The notes under the pieces were generated by a model that worked only from the letters and a program-made list of their open reading frames with translations, was not told the DNA's origin and did not search any database. Source: Herbaspirillum sp. meg3 (GTDB taxonomy: Bacteria > Pseudomonadota > Gammaproteobacteria > Burkholderiales > Burkholderiaceae_D). Taken from it: DNA of 64,000 nucleotides. Within the stretch, counting starts at the first letter, position 1, and every line of letters begins with the position of its first letter. The position numbers were made by a program, and so were the translations under genes. The stretch spans positions 1,178,001 through 1,242,000 of the forward strand of contig NZ_CP022736.1 of assembly GCF_002257565.1 (NCBI RefSeq), written 5' to 3'. This document shows positions 44,330 to 52,982 of the stretch, piece by piece.

Positions 44330-45888
44330 GTCGCGAAGTTTTGTTATTGGTCGATGCGCTTGCGCGCGAAAAGAACGTCGATAAAGATGTGGTCTTCGGA
44401 GCACTGGAGCATGCGCTCGCGCAAGCTACCAAGAAGCGCTACGAAGGCGAAGTCGACATCCGTGTGTCGATCGACCGCGAAAGCGGCGAATTTGAATCGT
44501 TCCGCCGCTGGCATGTTGTGCCTGACGAAGCCGGTTTGCAATTGCCCGACCAGGAAGTGTTGCATTTCGAAGCCAAAGAACAAATTCCCGATATCGCCGT
44601 CGATGAATACATCGAAGAGCCGATTGAGTCGGTTGAGTTTGGCCGCCGCTTCGCGCAAGACACCAAGCAAGTCGTCCTGCAACGCATCCGCGACGCTGAG
44701 CGCGAACAGATTCTGGCTGACTTCCTGGAGCGCGGCGATTCGCTGGTGACAGGTACGATCAAGCGCATGGAACGCGGCGATGCCATCGTCGAGTCCGGCA
44801 AGATCGAAGCACGTCTGCCACGTGACCAGACGATTCCAAAAGAAAACCTGCGTATCGGCGACCGTGTCCGCGCTTATATCCTGCGTATCGACCGCAATGC
44901 ACGCGGCCCGCAAGTGATTTTGTCGCGTACGGCTCCTGAATTCATCATGAAGCTGTTCGAGTTGGAAGTTCCGGAAATCGAACAAGGCTCGCTGGAAATC
45001 AAATCGGCAGCACGTGACCCTGGCGTGCGCGCCAAGATCGCCGTCTTCACCAGCGACAAGCGCATCGATCCTATCGGTACTTGTGTCGGCATGCGCGGTT
45101 CGCGCGTGCAGGCTGTGACCGGTGAACTGGGCGGTGAGCGCGTCGATATCGTATTGTGGTCGGAAGATCCGGCGCAATTCGTGATCGGTGCACTGGCGCC
45201 TGCCAATGTTTCCTCGATCGTCGTGGATGAAGAAAAGCACGCCATGGACGTCGTCGTGGACGAAGAAAACCTGGCGATTGCGATTGGTCGCGGTGGCCAA
45301 AACGTGCGTCTGGCAGCTGAGTTGACCAACTGGCAGATCAACATCATGACAGCGGAAGAGTCGGCCGATAAGTCGGCGCAGGAAACTGCAGCGATTCGCA
45401 TCCTGTTCATGGAAAAGCTGGACGTCGATCAGGAAGTCGCAGACATCCTGGTGGAAGAAGGTTTTGCCAGCCTGGAAGAAATCGCTTACGTGCCGATCAA
45501 CGAAATGCTCGAGATCGAGTCTTTCGACGAAGACACCGTCAACGAACTACGCAACCGTGCACGCGATGCACTGGTAACCGAAGCGATTGCTTCCGAAGAA
45601 GGTTTGGAAGGCATGGACGAAGCGCTGATCAATTTCGAAGGAATGGATCGCGTTGTCGCCGGCAAGCTTGGCCTGGCCGGTGTCAAGACCGTGCCTGCTT
45701 TTGCCGCACTGGCATACGACGAATTCGGCGCCATCCTGGCGTTGTCGGCCGAGCGTGCGCGCCAACTGATTGAAAATGAATTTGAAGATGTGACCGACGA
45801 TGAAATGAAGCTCATCGATGCTAAATACGACGAGCGTGCCAAGGCATTGCAAGCCAAAGCATGGAGTACCGCGGAAGCGAAGCAATAA
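44326..45888 (+). CDS. nusA: Transcription termination/antitermination factor NusA
   Basis: A 520-aa RNA polymerase-binding factor. Order: N-terminal polymerase-binding domain (1-130), S1 domain (about 135-200, GDSLVTGTIKRMERGDAIVESG), two KH domains (about 200-345, SRTAPEFIMKLFELEVPEI and IAIGRGGQNVRLAAELTNW), and two C-terminal acidic helix-hairpin-helix repeats. Length matches proteobacterial NusA with the C-terminal repeats. NusA influences termination at hairpins, so it could act on the terminator-like element in its own leader. Confidence 0.97.
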   Translation: MSREVLLLVDALAREKNVDKDVVFGALEHALAQATKKRYEGEVDIRVSIDRESGEFESFRRWHVVPDEAGLQLPDQEVLHFEAKEQIPDIAVDEYIEEPIESVEFGRRFAQDTKQVVLQRIRDAEREQILADFLERGDSLVTGTIKRMERGDAIVESGKIEARLPRDQTIPKENLRIGDRVRAYILRIDRNARGPQVILSRTAPEFIMKLFELEVPEIEQGSLEIKSAARDPGVRAKIAVFTSDKRIDPIGTCVGMRGSRVQAVTGELGGERVDIVLWSEDPAQFVIGALAPANVSSIVVDEEKHAMDVVVDEENLAIAIGRGGQNVRLAAELTNWQINIMTAEESADKSAQETAAIRILFMEKLDVDQEVADILVEEGFASLEEIAYVPINEMLEIESFDEDTVNELRNRARDALVTEAIASEEGLEGMDEALINFEGMDRVVAGKLGLAGVKTVPAFAALAYDEFGAILALSAERARQLIENEFEDVTDDEMKLIDAKYDERAKALQAKAWSTAEAKQ

Positions 45889-45938
45889 GCTTCCGCGTAC
45901 CCACATCATCTGCCGAGCCACATAGAAAAGAGGACTGA

Positions 45939-48824
45939 ATGGCAAGTAACAACGTAGCCCAATTTGCCACCGAGCTGAAAATGCCGGCGGATTTGCTACT
46001 GACCCAGCTGCGATCTGCCGGAGTTGAAAAAAGCTCCGAGTCCGATCCTTTGTCAAAAGAAGACAAGGACCGTCTCCTGGAGCATCTGCGTCGCGTACGC
46101 GGAGCAGCTCCGGAAGGCGAGAAGAAAAAAATTACGCTGACCCGTAAAGAAACGACTGAAATCAAGCAAGCTGATTCCACCGGCAAGTCGCGCACGATTC
46201 AGGTGGAAGTGCGTAAAAAACGCACCTTCATCAAGCGCGACGAACCTGCTGCCGACGAAGTCGCTGCTGCCCCGGTAGTTGCGCCTGCAACGGATCCTGC
46301 GGAAGTTGAGCGCCGTGCTGAAGAAGCGCGTCGTCATGCTGAGCTGATCGCCCGTCAGGAAGCTGACCTGCGTGAAAAGCAAGAGCGTCTGGCACAACTC
46401 GAAGCTGAAAAGATCGAGCAAGCCAAGGCCGCTGAGCTGGAAGCGCAAAAGGCACAGCAAGAAGCCAAGCAGGCCGCTGAGGAAGAAGCCAAGCAAGCTG
46501 CTGCAGAAGCCGCAGAAAAAGCCAAGGCCACCGTCGGTGCCAGCACCGGTGCGCCTGCGCCTGTCAAGGCGGCGGAAGATACTGCTGCGGAAGAGAAAAA
46601 ACGCGCTGCTGCGGAAGAAGCCAAGAAGAAGGCTGCTCAGGTCACCAAAGAAGCTACAGAACGCGCCGCTGCTGCTGAGCGCGCCCGCAAAGCTGTGGAA
46701 GACGAAGTCGCTCAGATCAAGGCCATGATGAATGCGCCGCGTCGAGTGGTGAAGGCTCCTGAGCCCGCACCGGCACCTGCTGTGACCAAGACATCCGAAG
46801 GCACCTTGCACAAGCCGGCTGACAAAAAGCCTGGCGAGAAGAAGGACGACAAGAAGGCGCCTGTCGCCGTCGACAAGAAGTCGATCAAGTCGGCCAACGT
46901 CTCGTCGACCTGGCAAGATGATGCTGCCAAGAAGCGCGGCACCGGCATGAAGACACGCGGCAACACCGGCACTGGTGGCCGTGATGGCTGGCGCGCTGGT
47001 CCGAAGGGCCGCCGCAATTCGCATCACGACGACCATGAAAGCAATTTCCAGGCGCCGACCGAGGCTGTCATCAAGGACGTGCACGTTCCGGAAACCATCA
47101 CTGTCGCCGAAATCGCGCACAAGATGTCGGTCAAGGCTTCCGAAGTCATCAAGCATCTGATGAAGCTGGGCCAGATGGTCACCATCAACCAGGTGCTGGA
47201 TCAGGAAACCGCCATGATCGTGGTGGAAGAAATGGGCCATCGCGCTCATCCTGCCAAGCTGGATGATCCTGAAGCGTTGCTGGAAGAAGGTGTTGAACAT
47301 CCTGACGCAGAAATGTTGCCACGCGCACCGGTTGTTACCGTCATGGGTCACGTTGACCACGGTAAAACCTCGCTGCTGGATTACATCCGTCGCGCCAAGG
47401 TTGCATCCGGCGAAGCCGGCGGCATTACTCAGCATATCGGCGCGTACCACGTGGAAACACCACGCGGCATGATCACCTTCCTCGACACCCCGGGCCACGA
47501 AGCGTTTACCGCAATGCGTGCCCGTGGTGCCAAGGCGACCGACATCGTTATTCTGGTGGTGGCGGCCGACGACGGCGTGATGCCGCAAACCAAGGAAGCG
47601 ATCGCTCACGCGAAGGCCGGCGGCGTGCCGCTGGTTGTGGCGATCAACAAGATCGACAAGCAAGGCGCCAATCTGGATCGCGTCAAGCAGGAACTGGTCG
47701 CTGAAGGCGTCGTGCCGGAAGAATACGGTGGCGAGTCGCCATTCATCTCCGTGTCTGCGAAGACCGGCGAAGGCATCGACTCCCTGCTGGAAAACGTGTT
47801 GCTGCAAGCCGAAGTGCTGGAGTTGAAAGCCGCTGTTGACGTCCCGGCCAAGGGCCTGGTCATCGAAGCCAAGCTCGACAAGGGCCGCGGTCCGGTCGCA
47901 ACGATTCTGGTGCAGTCCGGTACGCTGAAGCGCGGCGACGTGGTGCTGGCAGGTTCGGCCTACGGTCGTGTCCGTGCGATGCTGGATGAAAGCGGCAAGA
48001 GCATTACCGAAGCCGGTCCGTCGATCCCTGTTGAAATTCAGGGTTTGACCGAAGTGCCGAGCGCCGGTGAAGAGGTACTGGTCATGACGGATGAACGCAA
48101 AGCGCGCGAAATCGGTCTGTTCCGCCAAGGTAAGTTCCGCGACGTCAAGCTGGCCAAGCAGCAGGCTGCGAAGCTGGAAAACATGTTCGAACAGATGGCC
48201 GAAGGCGAGGTCAAGAACCTGCCGATGATCATCAAGACCGACGTGCAAGGTTCGCAAGAAGCGCTGGTGCAATCGCTGCAAAAACTGTCCACCGCCGAAG
48301 TGCGTGTTCAGGTGGTGCATGCGGCGGTCGGTGGTATTTCCGAAAACGACGTCAACCTCGCGGTGGCATCGAAGGCGGTCATCATTGGCTTCAACACCCG
48401 TGCCGACGCGTCTGCCCGCAAGCTGGCCGAAGCCAATGGCGTCGACATCCGCTACTACAACATCATTTACGATGCTGTGGACGAAGTGAAAGCGGCGATG
48501 TCGGGCATGCTGGCACCGGAGAAGCGCGAACAGGCCCTGGGTCTGGTCGAGATTCGCCAGGTGTTCGTGGTCAGCAAGGTCGGTTCGATTGCAGGTTGCT
48601 ACGTGCTGGAAGGTCTCGTCAAGCGCGGTTCCTCGGTGCGTCTGTTGCGCAACAACGTGGTCTTGTGGACCGGCGAGCTGGATTCGCTCAAGCGTTTCAA
48701 GGACGACGTCAAGGAAGTCAAATCGGGCTTCGAGTGCGGTCTGTCGTTGAAGAACTACAACGATATCCAGGAAGGCGATCAGCTGGAGATTTTCGAAGTA
48801 CAGGAAGTCGCGCGTACTTTGTAA
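45939..48824 (+). CDS. infB: Translation initiation factor IF-2
   Basis: A 961-aa GTPase delivering fMet-tRNA to the 30S subunit. An IF2_N domain (about 1-55, NNVAQFATELKMPADLLLTQLRSAGV) is followed by a long Ala/Glu/Lys-rich coiled-coil linker (about 90-340) and a second IF2_N (about 380-435). The G domain has PVVTVMGHVDHGKTSLLD (G1 near 468), DTPGHEAF and NKIDK. Domains II-IV (C1, C2) end in the fMet-tRNA-binding region. Position between nusA and rbfA matches the conserved operon. Confidence 0.98.
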   Translation: MASNNVAQFATELKMPADLLLTQLRSAGVEKSSESDPLSKEDKDRLLEHLRRVRGAAPEGEKKKITLTRKETTEIKQADSTGKSRTIQVEVRKKRTFIKRDEPAADEVAAAPVVAPATDPAEVERRAEEARRHAELIARQEADLREKQERLAQLEAEKIEQAKAAELEAQKAQQEAKQAAEEEAKQAAAEAAEKAKATVGASTGAPAPVKAAEDTAAEEKKRAAAEEAKKKAAQVTKEATERAAAAERARKAVEDEVAQIKAMMNAPRRVVKAPEPAPAPAVTKTSEGTLHKPADKKPGEKKDDKKAPVAVDKKSIKSANVSSTWQDDAAKKRGTGMKTRGNTGTGGRDGWRAGPKGRRNSHHDDHESNFQAPTEAVIKDVHVPETITVAEIAHKMSVKASEVIKHLMKLGQMVTINQVLDQETAMIVVEEMGHRAHPAKLDDPEALLEEGVEHPDAEMLPRAPVVTVMGHVDHGKTSLLDYIRRAKVASGEAGGITQHIGAYHVETPRGMITFLDTPGHEAFTAMRARGAKATDIVILVVAADDGVMPQTKEAIAHAKAGGVPLVVAINKIDKQGANLDRVKQELVAEGVVPEEYGGESPFISVSAKTGEGIDSLLENVLLQAEVLELKAAVDVPAKGLVIEAKLDKGRGPVATILVQSGTLKRGDVVLAGSAYGRVRAMLDESGKSITEAGPSIPVEIQGLTEVPSAGEEVLVMTDERKAREIGLFRQGKFRDVKLAKQQAAKLENMFEQMAEGEVKNLPMIIKTDVQGSQEALVQSLQKLSTAEVRVQVVHAAVGGISENDVNLAVASKAVIIGFNTRADASARKLAEANGVDIRYYNIIYDAVDEVKAAMSGMLAPEKREQALGLVEIRQVFVVSKVGSIAGCYVLEGLVKRGSSVRLLRNNVVLWTGELDSLKRFKDDVKEVKSGFECGLSLKNYNDIQEGDQLEIFEVQEVARTL

Positions 48825-48844
48825 TCCGCAAGCAACAAGAAGGG

Positions 48845-48880
48845 CGGGCAGTCTGGCATTAAGCCGGATGCCTGCCCGGT
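48845..48880 (+). terminator. Imperfect terminator or attenuator after infB
   Basis: CGGGCAG (48845-48851) pairs with CTGCCCG (48872-48878), with an inner TCTGGC/GCCGGA stem, followed by only a weak T tract. It may reduce read-through into rbfA. Confidence 0.4.
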
Positions 48881-48998
48881 TTCATTCAGGTTTCACGAAA
48901 TTCAACAAATGCAGTTCAATGCCGGCCAAGTCTGACGTAGTGCACGTATCGCGAGATATTGCCGCGCAGGGCGAGTCGGCCGAGGTCAGTTTCTCAGC

Positions 48999-49388
48999 AT
49001 GGCAAAACACAGCAAATCCATTCCTGGGCGCGGTCTGCGCGTCGCCGATCAGATTCAGCGCGATCTGTCGGAAATCATCGCATTCGAGTTGAAAGACCCG
49101 CGTGTGGGGATGGTCACGATCACTGAAGTGCAAGTGACGCCGGACTATGCGCATGCCAAGATTTTCTTCACGACGTTGAAAGACGACAAGCAGGCAATTC
49201 AGGACACGCTTACCGGCCTGTCCAAGGCTTCCGGTTTCCTGCGTGGTCAACTGGGCCGTCGTCTGACTATTCATACATTGCCTGATTTACATTTTGTGCA
49301 CGATAACTCGACTGTGCGCGGCATCGAAATGTCGCGTCTGATCGACGAGGCGAATGCCACCCGTGCCAAGGATGCTGACGAAAACTGA
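48999..49388 (+). CDS. rbfA: Ribosome-binding factor A
   Basis: A 129-aa KH-fold protein for 16S rRNA 5' end maturation and cold adaptation. Motifs are RVADQIQRDLSEIIAFELKDPRVGMVTITEVQVTPDYAHAKIFFT and LRGQLGRRLTIHTLPDLHFVHDNST, the family hallmark. It starts 174 bp after infB with a hairpin between them. truB follows after 81 bp. Confidence 0.95.
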   Translation: MAKHSKSIPGRGLRVADQIQRDLSEIIAFELKDPRVGMVTITEVQVTPDYAHAKIFFTTLKDDKQAIQDTLTGLSKASGFLRGQLGRRLTIHTLPDLHFVHDNSTVRGIEMSRLIDEANATRAKDADEN

Positions 49389-49469
49389 GTTTTTCACGAT
49401 GGCTTGATGCTTCAGGTTTGAAGCACGCCATCGCTGCATCGATCGACGATTTCTCCGGATTTGACACAC

Positions 49470-50423
49470 ATGGCGCATTCTTCGCCTTCGCAACCTCGCC
49501 CTCCCAAGATTCCGCGCGTGCCCGTACATGGTGTGTTGCTGCTGGATAAGTCAGTGGGCTGGTCCAGTAACGACGCATTGATCAAAGCCAAGCGCCTGCT
49601 TAATGCGCTAAAGGCCGGGCATACCGGCACGCTCGATCCGTTTGCGACCGGCTTGCTGCCGCTGTGCTTCGGCGAGGCGACCAAGTTTTCGCAGGATTTG
49701 CTGGAGGCGGACAAGACCTATGAGGCGGTTGTCCATCTGGGTATCGTCACCAACACCGGCGACACCGAAGGGGAAGTGCTCGGCACCAAACCGGTCAATG
49801 TCAGCCTTGCGCAGATCGCGTCGGCGTTGCAGCAGTTTCGCGGCGAGATTTCGCAAGTGCCGCCGATGCATTCCGCGCTCAAGCGTGACGGCAAGCCCTT
49901 GTACGAATATGCGCGCGCAGGTATCACGCTGGAGCGTGAAGCGCGCAAGGTAACGATTCATCAGTTGGAGTTGCTCGGCTATGAAGCGCCTTTTTTGCGT
50001 ATCCGCGTGATGTGCAGCAAGGGCACTTATATTCGCGTGCTTGGCGAAGATATCGGCGCATTGCTTGGTTGTGGCGCCCATTTGAATCAATTGCGCCGTA
50101 CCGGTGTCGGTGCGTTGACGCTGGAGGGCAGTGTGACGCTCGATCAGTTCATCGCACTCGACGACAGCCAACGCACGCAAGCCTTGCTGCCGGTGGACGG
50201 TTTGCTGACGACTTTTCCGGCGGTGATGCTGACGGATGTGCTGACCGAGCGCTTCTTGCACGGGCAGCGTCTGGCGCTTGGCAAGGAAGGTATTGCGTTG
50301 CCAGCAGAATCAGGCCGGGCAAGGGTTTATCAGGAAAGTAACGGGCGCCTTCTGGGCACCGGTTTAATGCAGGAATTCGGCATACTGGCGCCGGAAAGGC
50401 TGATTTCGACTTTGTCGAACTAG
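49470..50423 (+). CDS. truB: tRNA pseudouridine(55) synthase
   Basis: A 317-aa enzyme converting U55 of the tRNA T loop. Motif I is VHGVLLLDKSVGWSSNDAL, and the catalytic motif II is KAGHTGTLDPFATGLLPLCFGEATKFSQ with Asp near residue 54. YEYARAGITLEREARKVTIH and CSKGTYIRVLGEDIG follow, with a PUA-like C-terminal domain. A TTG at 49461 is in frame, but ATG at 49470 is the likelier start. It is part of the rimP-nusA-infB-rbfA-truB cluster. Confidence 0.96.
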   Translation: MAHSSPSQPRPPKIPRVPVHGVLLLDKSVGWSSNDALIKAKRLLNALKAGHTGTLDPFATGLLPLCFGEATKFSQDLLEADKTYEAVVHLGIVTNTGDTEGEVLGTKPVNVSLAQIASALQQFRGEISQVPPMHSALKRDGKPLYEYARAGITLEREARKVTIHQLELLGYEAPFLRIRVMCSKGTYIRVLGEDIGALLGCGAHLNQLRRTGVGALTLEGSVTLDQFIALDDSQRTQALLPVDGLLTTFPAVMLTDVLTERFLHGQRLALGKEGIALPAESGRARVYQESNGRLLGTGLMQEFGILAPERLISTLSN

Positions 50424-50525
50424 CGGCTCATAGCAGCAGTAATTGCGGTACTCGCCAGTTGGAATGAAAGTACAGCAACTCTTTGAAATTATTAGGCTTT
50501 TTAAAGTTCGTGCGTCGCAGCATGT

Positions 50526-50531
50526 TATAAT
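50526..50531 (+). promoter_or_regulatory. -10 box of a typA promoter
   Basis: A consensus TATAAT (GTTATAATGC context) lies 40 bp before the typA start. The -35 region is AT-rich without a clear TTGACA, so typA may have its own promoter in addition to read-through from truB. Confidence 0.5.
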
Positions 50532-50571
50532 GCGCGCCTCTCAGGATTCGGCAGACCAACTTAACTCAATC

Positions 50572-52407
50572 ATGTCAAACAATAAACGCGCTATTCGCAA
50601 CATCGCCATCATCGCCCACGTTGACCATGGCAAAACCACCCTCGTCGACCAATTGCTGCGTCAGTCCGGTACTTTCCGCGACAACCAGCAGGTTGATGCC
50701 CGCGTGATGGATTCGAACGATATCGAAAAAGAACGCGGCATCACCATTCTGTCGAAGAACTGCGCCGTGGAATACAAGGGTACGCACATCAACATCGTCG
50801 ATACCCCGGGTCACGCCGACTTCGGCGGTGAAGTAGAGCGCGTGCTGTCGATGGTCGACAGCGTGTTGTTGCTGGTTGATGCGCAAGAAGGTCCGATGCC
50901 GCAAACGCGTTTCGTGACACGCAAGGCGCTGGCGCTGGGCCTGAAGCCTATCGTCGTGGTCAACAAGATCGACCGCGAAAACGCCGATCCGCAAAAGGCT
51001 GTCAACGCCACGTTCGAACTGTTCGACAAGCTCGGCGCAACCGATGAACAACTGGATTTCCCTATCGTTTACGCCTCGGGTTTCAAGGGCTACGCCGGCC
51101 TGGAAGACACCGTGCGAGACGGTAACATGGAGCCGCTGTTCGACGCGATCCTGGAACACGTTCCTGCGCGTGAAGATGACCCGGACGGTCCGCTGCAACT
51201 GCAAATCACTTCGCTGGAATACTCGTCCTACGTCGGCAAGATCGGCGTTGGCCGTATCCTGCGCGGTCGCGTCAAAGCGCTGCAAGACGTGGTCTGGATG
51301 AACGGTCCGGATGACAAGCCAACCAAGGCGCGTATCAATCAAGTGCTGACTTTCCGCGGTCTGGATCGCGTCATCGTCGAAGAAGCACTGGCCGGCGACA
51401 TCGTCCTGATCAACGGTATCGAAGAAATCAGCATCGGTTCCACCATCTGTGCACCGGATGCCCCAGAAGGCCTGCCGATGCTGAAGATTGACGAACCAAC
51501 CCTGACCATGAACTTCATGGTCAACAGCTCGCCACTGGCTGGCCGCGAAGGCAAGTTTGTGACCACGCGTCAGATCCGCGATCGTCTGGACCGCGAACTG
51601 AAAGCCAACATGGCACTGCGCGTTGTTCAAGCTGAAAACGACGATTCGACCTACGAAGTGTCGGGCCGCGGTGAATTGCATCTGACGATTCTGATCGAAA
51701 ACATGCGCCGCGAAGGCTACGAGCTGGCCGTGTCGCGTCCACGCGTGGTGTTCAAGATGGTGGACGGCGTGCGCCACGAGCCGTATGAAAACCTGACCGT
51801 CGACGTTGAAGAAACCAGCCAGGGCGGTGTCATGGAAGAACTGGGTCGTCGTCGCGGTGATCTGCAAAACATGGAACCGGACGGCAAGGGTCGTGTTCGT
51901 CTGGAATACCGTATTCCTGCACGTGGCCTCATCGGCTTCCAGGGCGAATTCATGACGCTGACACGCGGTACCGGCTTGATGAGCCACGTGTTCGACGAAT
52001 ACGCTCCTGTTGACAACAGCAAGGGCGAACTCGGTGGCCGTCGCAACGGCGTGCTGATTTCGCAAGACGACGGCGCTGCCGTTGCTTACGCGATCTGGAA
52101 ACTGCAAGACCGCGGCCGTATGTTCGTCAGCCACAACGATCCGGTCTACGAAGGCATGATCATCGGTATTCACTCGCGTGACAACGATCTGGTCGTGAAC
52201 CCGATCAAGGGCAAGCAATTGACCAACGTTCGTTCGTCGGGTACCGACGAAGCCGTGCGCCTGGTGCCGCCTATCGAAATGTCGCTGGAATACGCTGTTG
52301 AATTCATTGATGACGACGAACTGGTTGAAGTCACACCAAAGAGCATTCGCCTGCGCAAGCGTTACCTGAAGGAACATGAGCGTAAAAAGGCATCCCGCGA
52401 CGCTTAA
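50572..52407 (+). CDS. typA: Ribosome-associated translational GTPase TypA/BipA
   Basis: A 611-aa GTPase of the EF-G superfamily that binds 70S ribosomes and affects subunit assembly, stress and virulence genes. The G domain starts RAIRNIAIIAHVDHGKTTLVDQLL, with G2 KERGITI, DTPGHADFGGEV and NKIDRENA. Domains II, III, V and the BipA-specific C-terminal domain (MEELGRRRGDLQNMEPDGKGRVRLEYRIPARGLIGFQ) are present. The start at MSNNKRAIRN is chosen; upstream in-frame starts are unlikely because the promoter lies there. Confidence 0.97.
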   Translation: MSNNKRAIRNIAIIAHVDHGKTTLVDQLLRQSGTFRDNQQVDARVMDSNDIEKERGITILSKNCAVEYKGTHINIVDTPGHADFGGEVERVLSMVDSVLLLVDAQEGPMPQTRFVTRKALALGLKPIVVVNKIDRENADPQKAVNATFELFDKLGATDEQLDFPIVYASGFKGYAGLEDTVRDGNMEPLFDAILEHVPAREDDPDGPLQLQITSLEYSSYVGKIGVGRILRGRVKALQDVVWMNGPDDKPTKARINQVLTFRGLDRVIVEEALAGDIVLINGIEEISIGSTICAPDAPEGLPMLKIDEPTLTMNFMVNSSPLAGREGKFVTTRQIRDRLDRELKANMALRVVQAENDDSTYEVSGRGELHLTILIENMRREGYELAVSRPRVVFKMVDGVRHEPYENLTVDVEETSQGGVMEELGRRRGDLQNMEPDGKGRVRLEYRIPARGLIGFQGEFMTLTRGTGLMSHVFDEYAPVDNSKGELGGRRNGVLISQDDGAAVAYAIWKLQDRGRMFVSHNDPVYEGMIIGIHSRDNDLVVNPIKGKQLTNVRSSGTDEAVRLVPPIEMSLEYAVEFIDDDELVEVTPKSIRLRKRYLKEHERKKASRDA

Positions 52408-52549
52408 TACAAGCGGCGTGGCGGCCGGGACACAGTTCGCTGTTGTCCGGGCTGGAAGGGCGGAGACAGAGCGTCTTGATAGTTTGCGAGGTGTTGATAT
52501 TGGATTTGTGAATATCTGATATCAGCACAATAAAGCAGACAGTTATGAT

Positions 52550-52640
52550 GCGGTGCCATATAGTTACACCTGTCTCCTCCAATTTCCTCCTAAAGAATTG
52601 GATTTAAGCCCGCAACCGAAAGGTGAGCGGGTTTTTTTTT
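52550..52640 (+). ncRNA. Candidate small RNA with anti-Shine-Dalgarno loop
   Basis: A TATGAT at 52544-52549 could be the -10 box; no -35 is evident. The predicted transcript has CTCCTCC at 52574-52580, then a hairpin with stem CCAATT (52579-52584) and AATTGG (52596-52601) presenting TCCTCCTAAAG in its loop. It ends in a terminator, CCCGC (52609-52613) with GCGGG (52627-52631) followed by nine T residues. Two CCTCC motifs could pair with ribosome sites. It could instead be only the typA 3' UTR. Confidence 0.4.
52606..52640 (+). terminator. Rho-independent terminator
   Basis: CCCGC with inner ACC/GGT pairing around a GAAA loop and GCGGG, then nine T residues. It ends the typA region or the candidate small RNA. 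Confidence 0.8.
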
Positions 52641-52829
52641 GCCTCGGTATTTTTATGGCAATCTCTTGCAGGGAGGCGCTTACGCCACCATTCTGGGATT
52701 GTCGTTGTAGAAAAGTGATGTCATTTCCCTACAGTTTTGGTCAGATTTTTATCTGAGCACCGAAATTGTGCGATGCGAAATGACTAATGCTGGTTTGTGG
52801 TGCAGAATCACCCCCGCAGTATAAAAATC

Positions 52830-52893
52830 CTATCTCTCAAGAGGATAGAGGGGACACCAGCCCGCAACGTGCAAACGTTGCGGGCTTTCTATT
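52830..52893 (+). ncRNA. Candidate short RNA upstream of dusA
   Basis: TATAAA at 52820-52825 is a possible -10 box. The predicted RNA begins with a compact hairpin (CTATC/GATAG, 52830-52848) and ends in a perfect 11-bp terminator stem (52859-52869 with 52876-52886) followed by TTTCTATTT. The -35 box is weak. It may be a leader attenuator of dusA instead of an independent RNA. Confidence 0.35.
52859..52893 (+). terminator. Strong Rho-independent terminator before dusA
   Basis: A perfect stem AGCCCGCAACG (52859-52869) with CGTTGCGGGCT (52876-52886), loop TGCAAA, then a T-rich tail. It lies 90 bp before dusA, so dusA needs a promoter after it or read-through. Confidence 0.85.
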
Positions 52894-52982
52894 TGTAACT
52901 CGCTCCGGCCTTCAGCGAGTTCGACGATGACGATGGTGTATAGCTTCCCGGCATGATTCCGGGATCTCATTAGGAAAAGTGC

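Larger units (their letters stand above)
52408..52982. other. 575-bp gap with two terminator hairpins and possible small RNAs
   Basis: Between typA and dusA. It holds the two candidate RNA units listed separately (about 52550-52640 and 52830-52893), and an inverted region near 52705-52733 (TGTAG...CTACA with an inner AAGTGA/TCATTT stem). No protein gene is supported. Confidence 0.55.

Noticed and set aside
46053..48320. Long open frame antisense to infB
   Set aside because: Antisense shadow of infB with low-complexity Phe/Leu/Ser translation; no promoter or ribosome site was seen.
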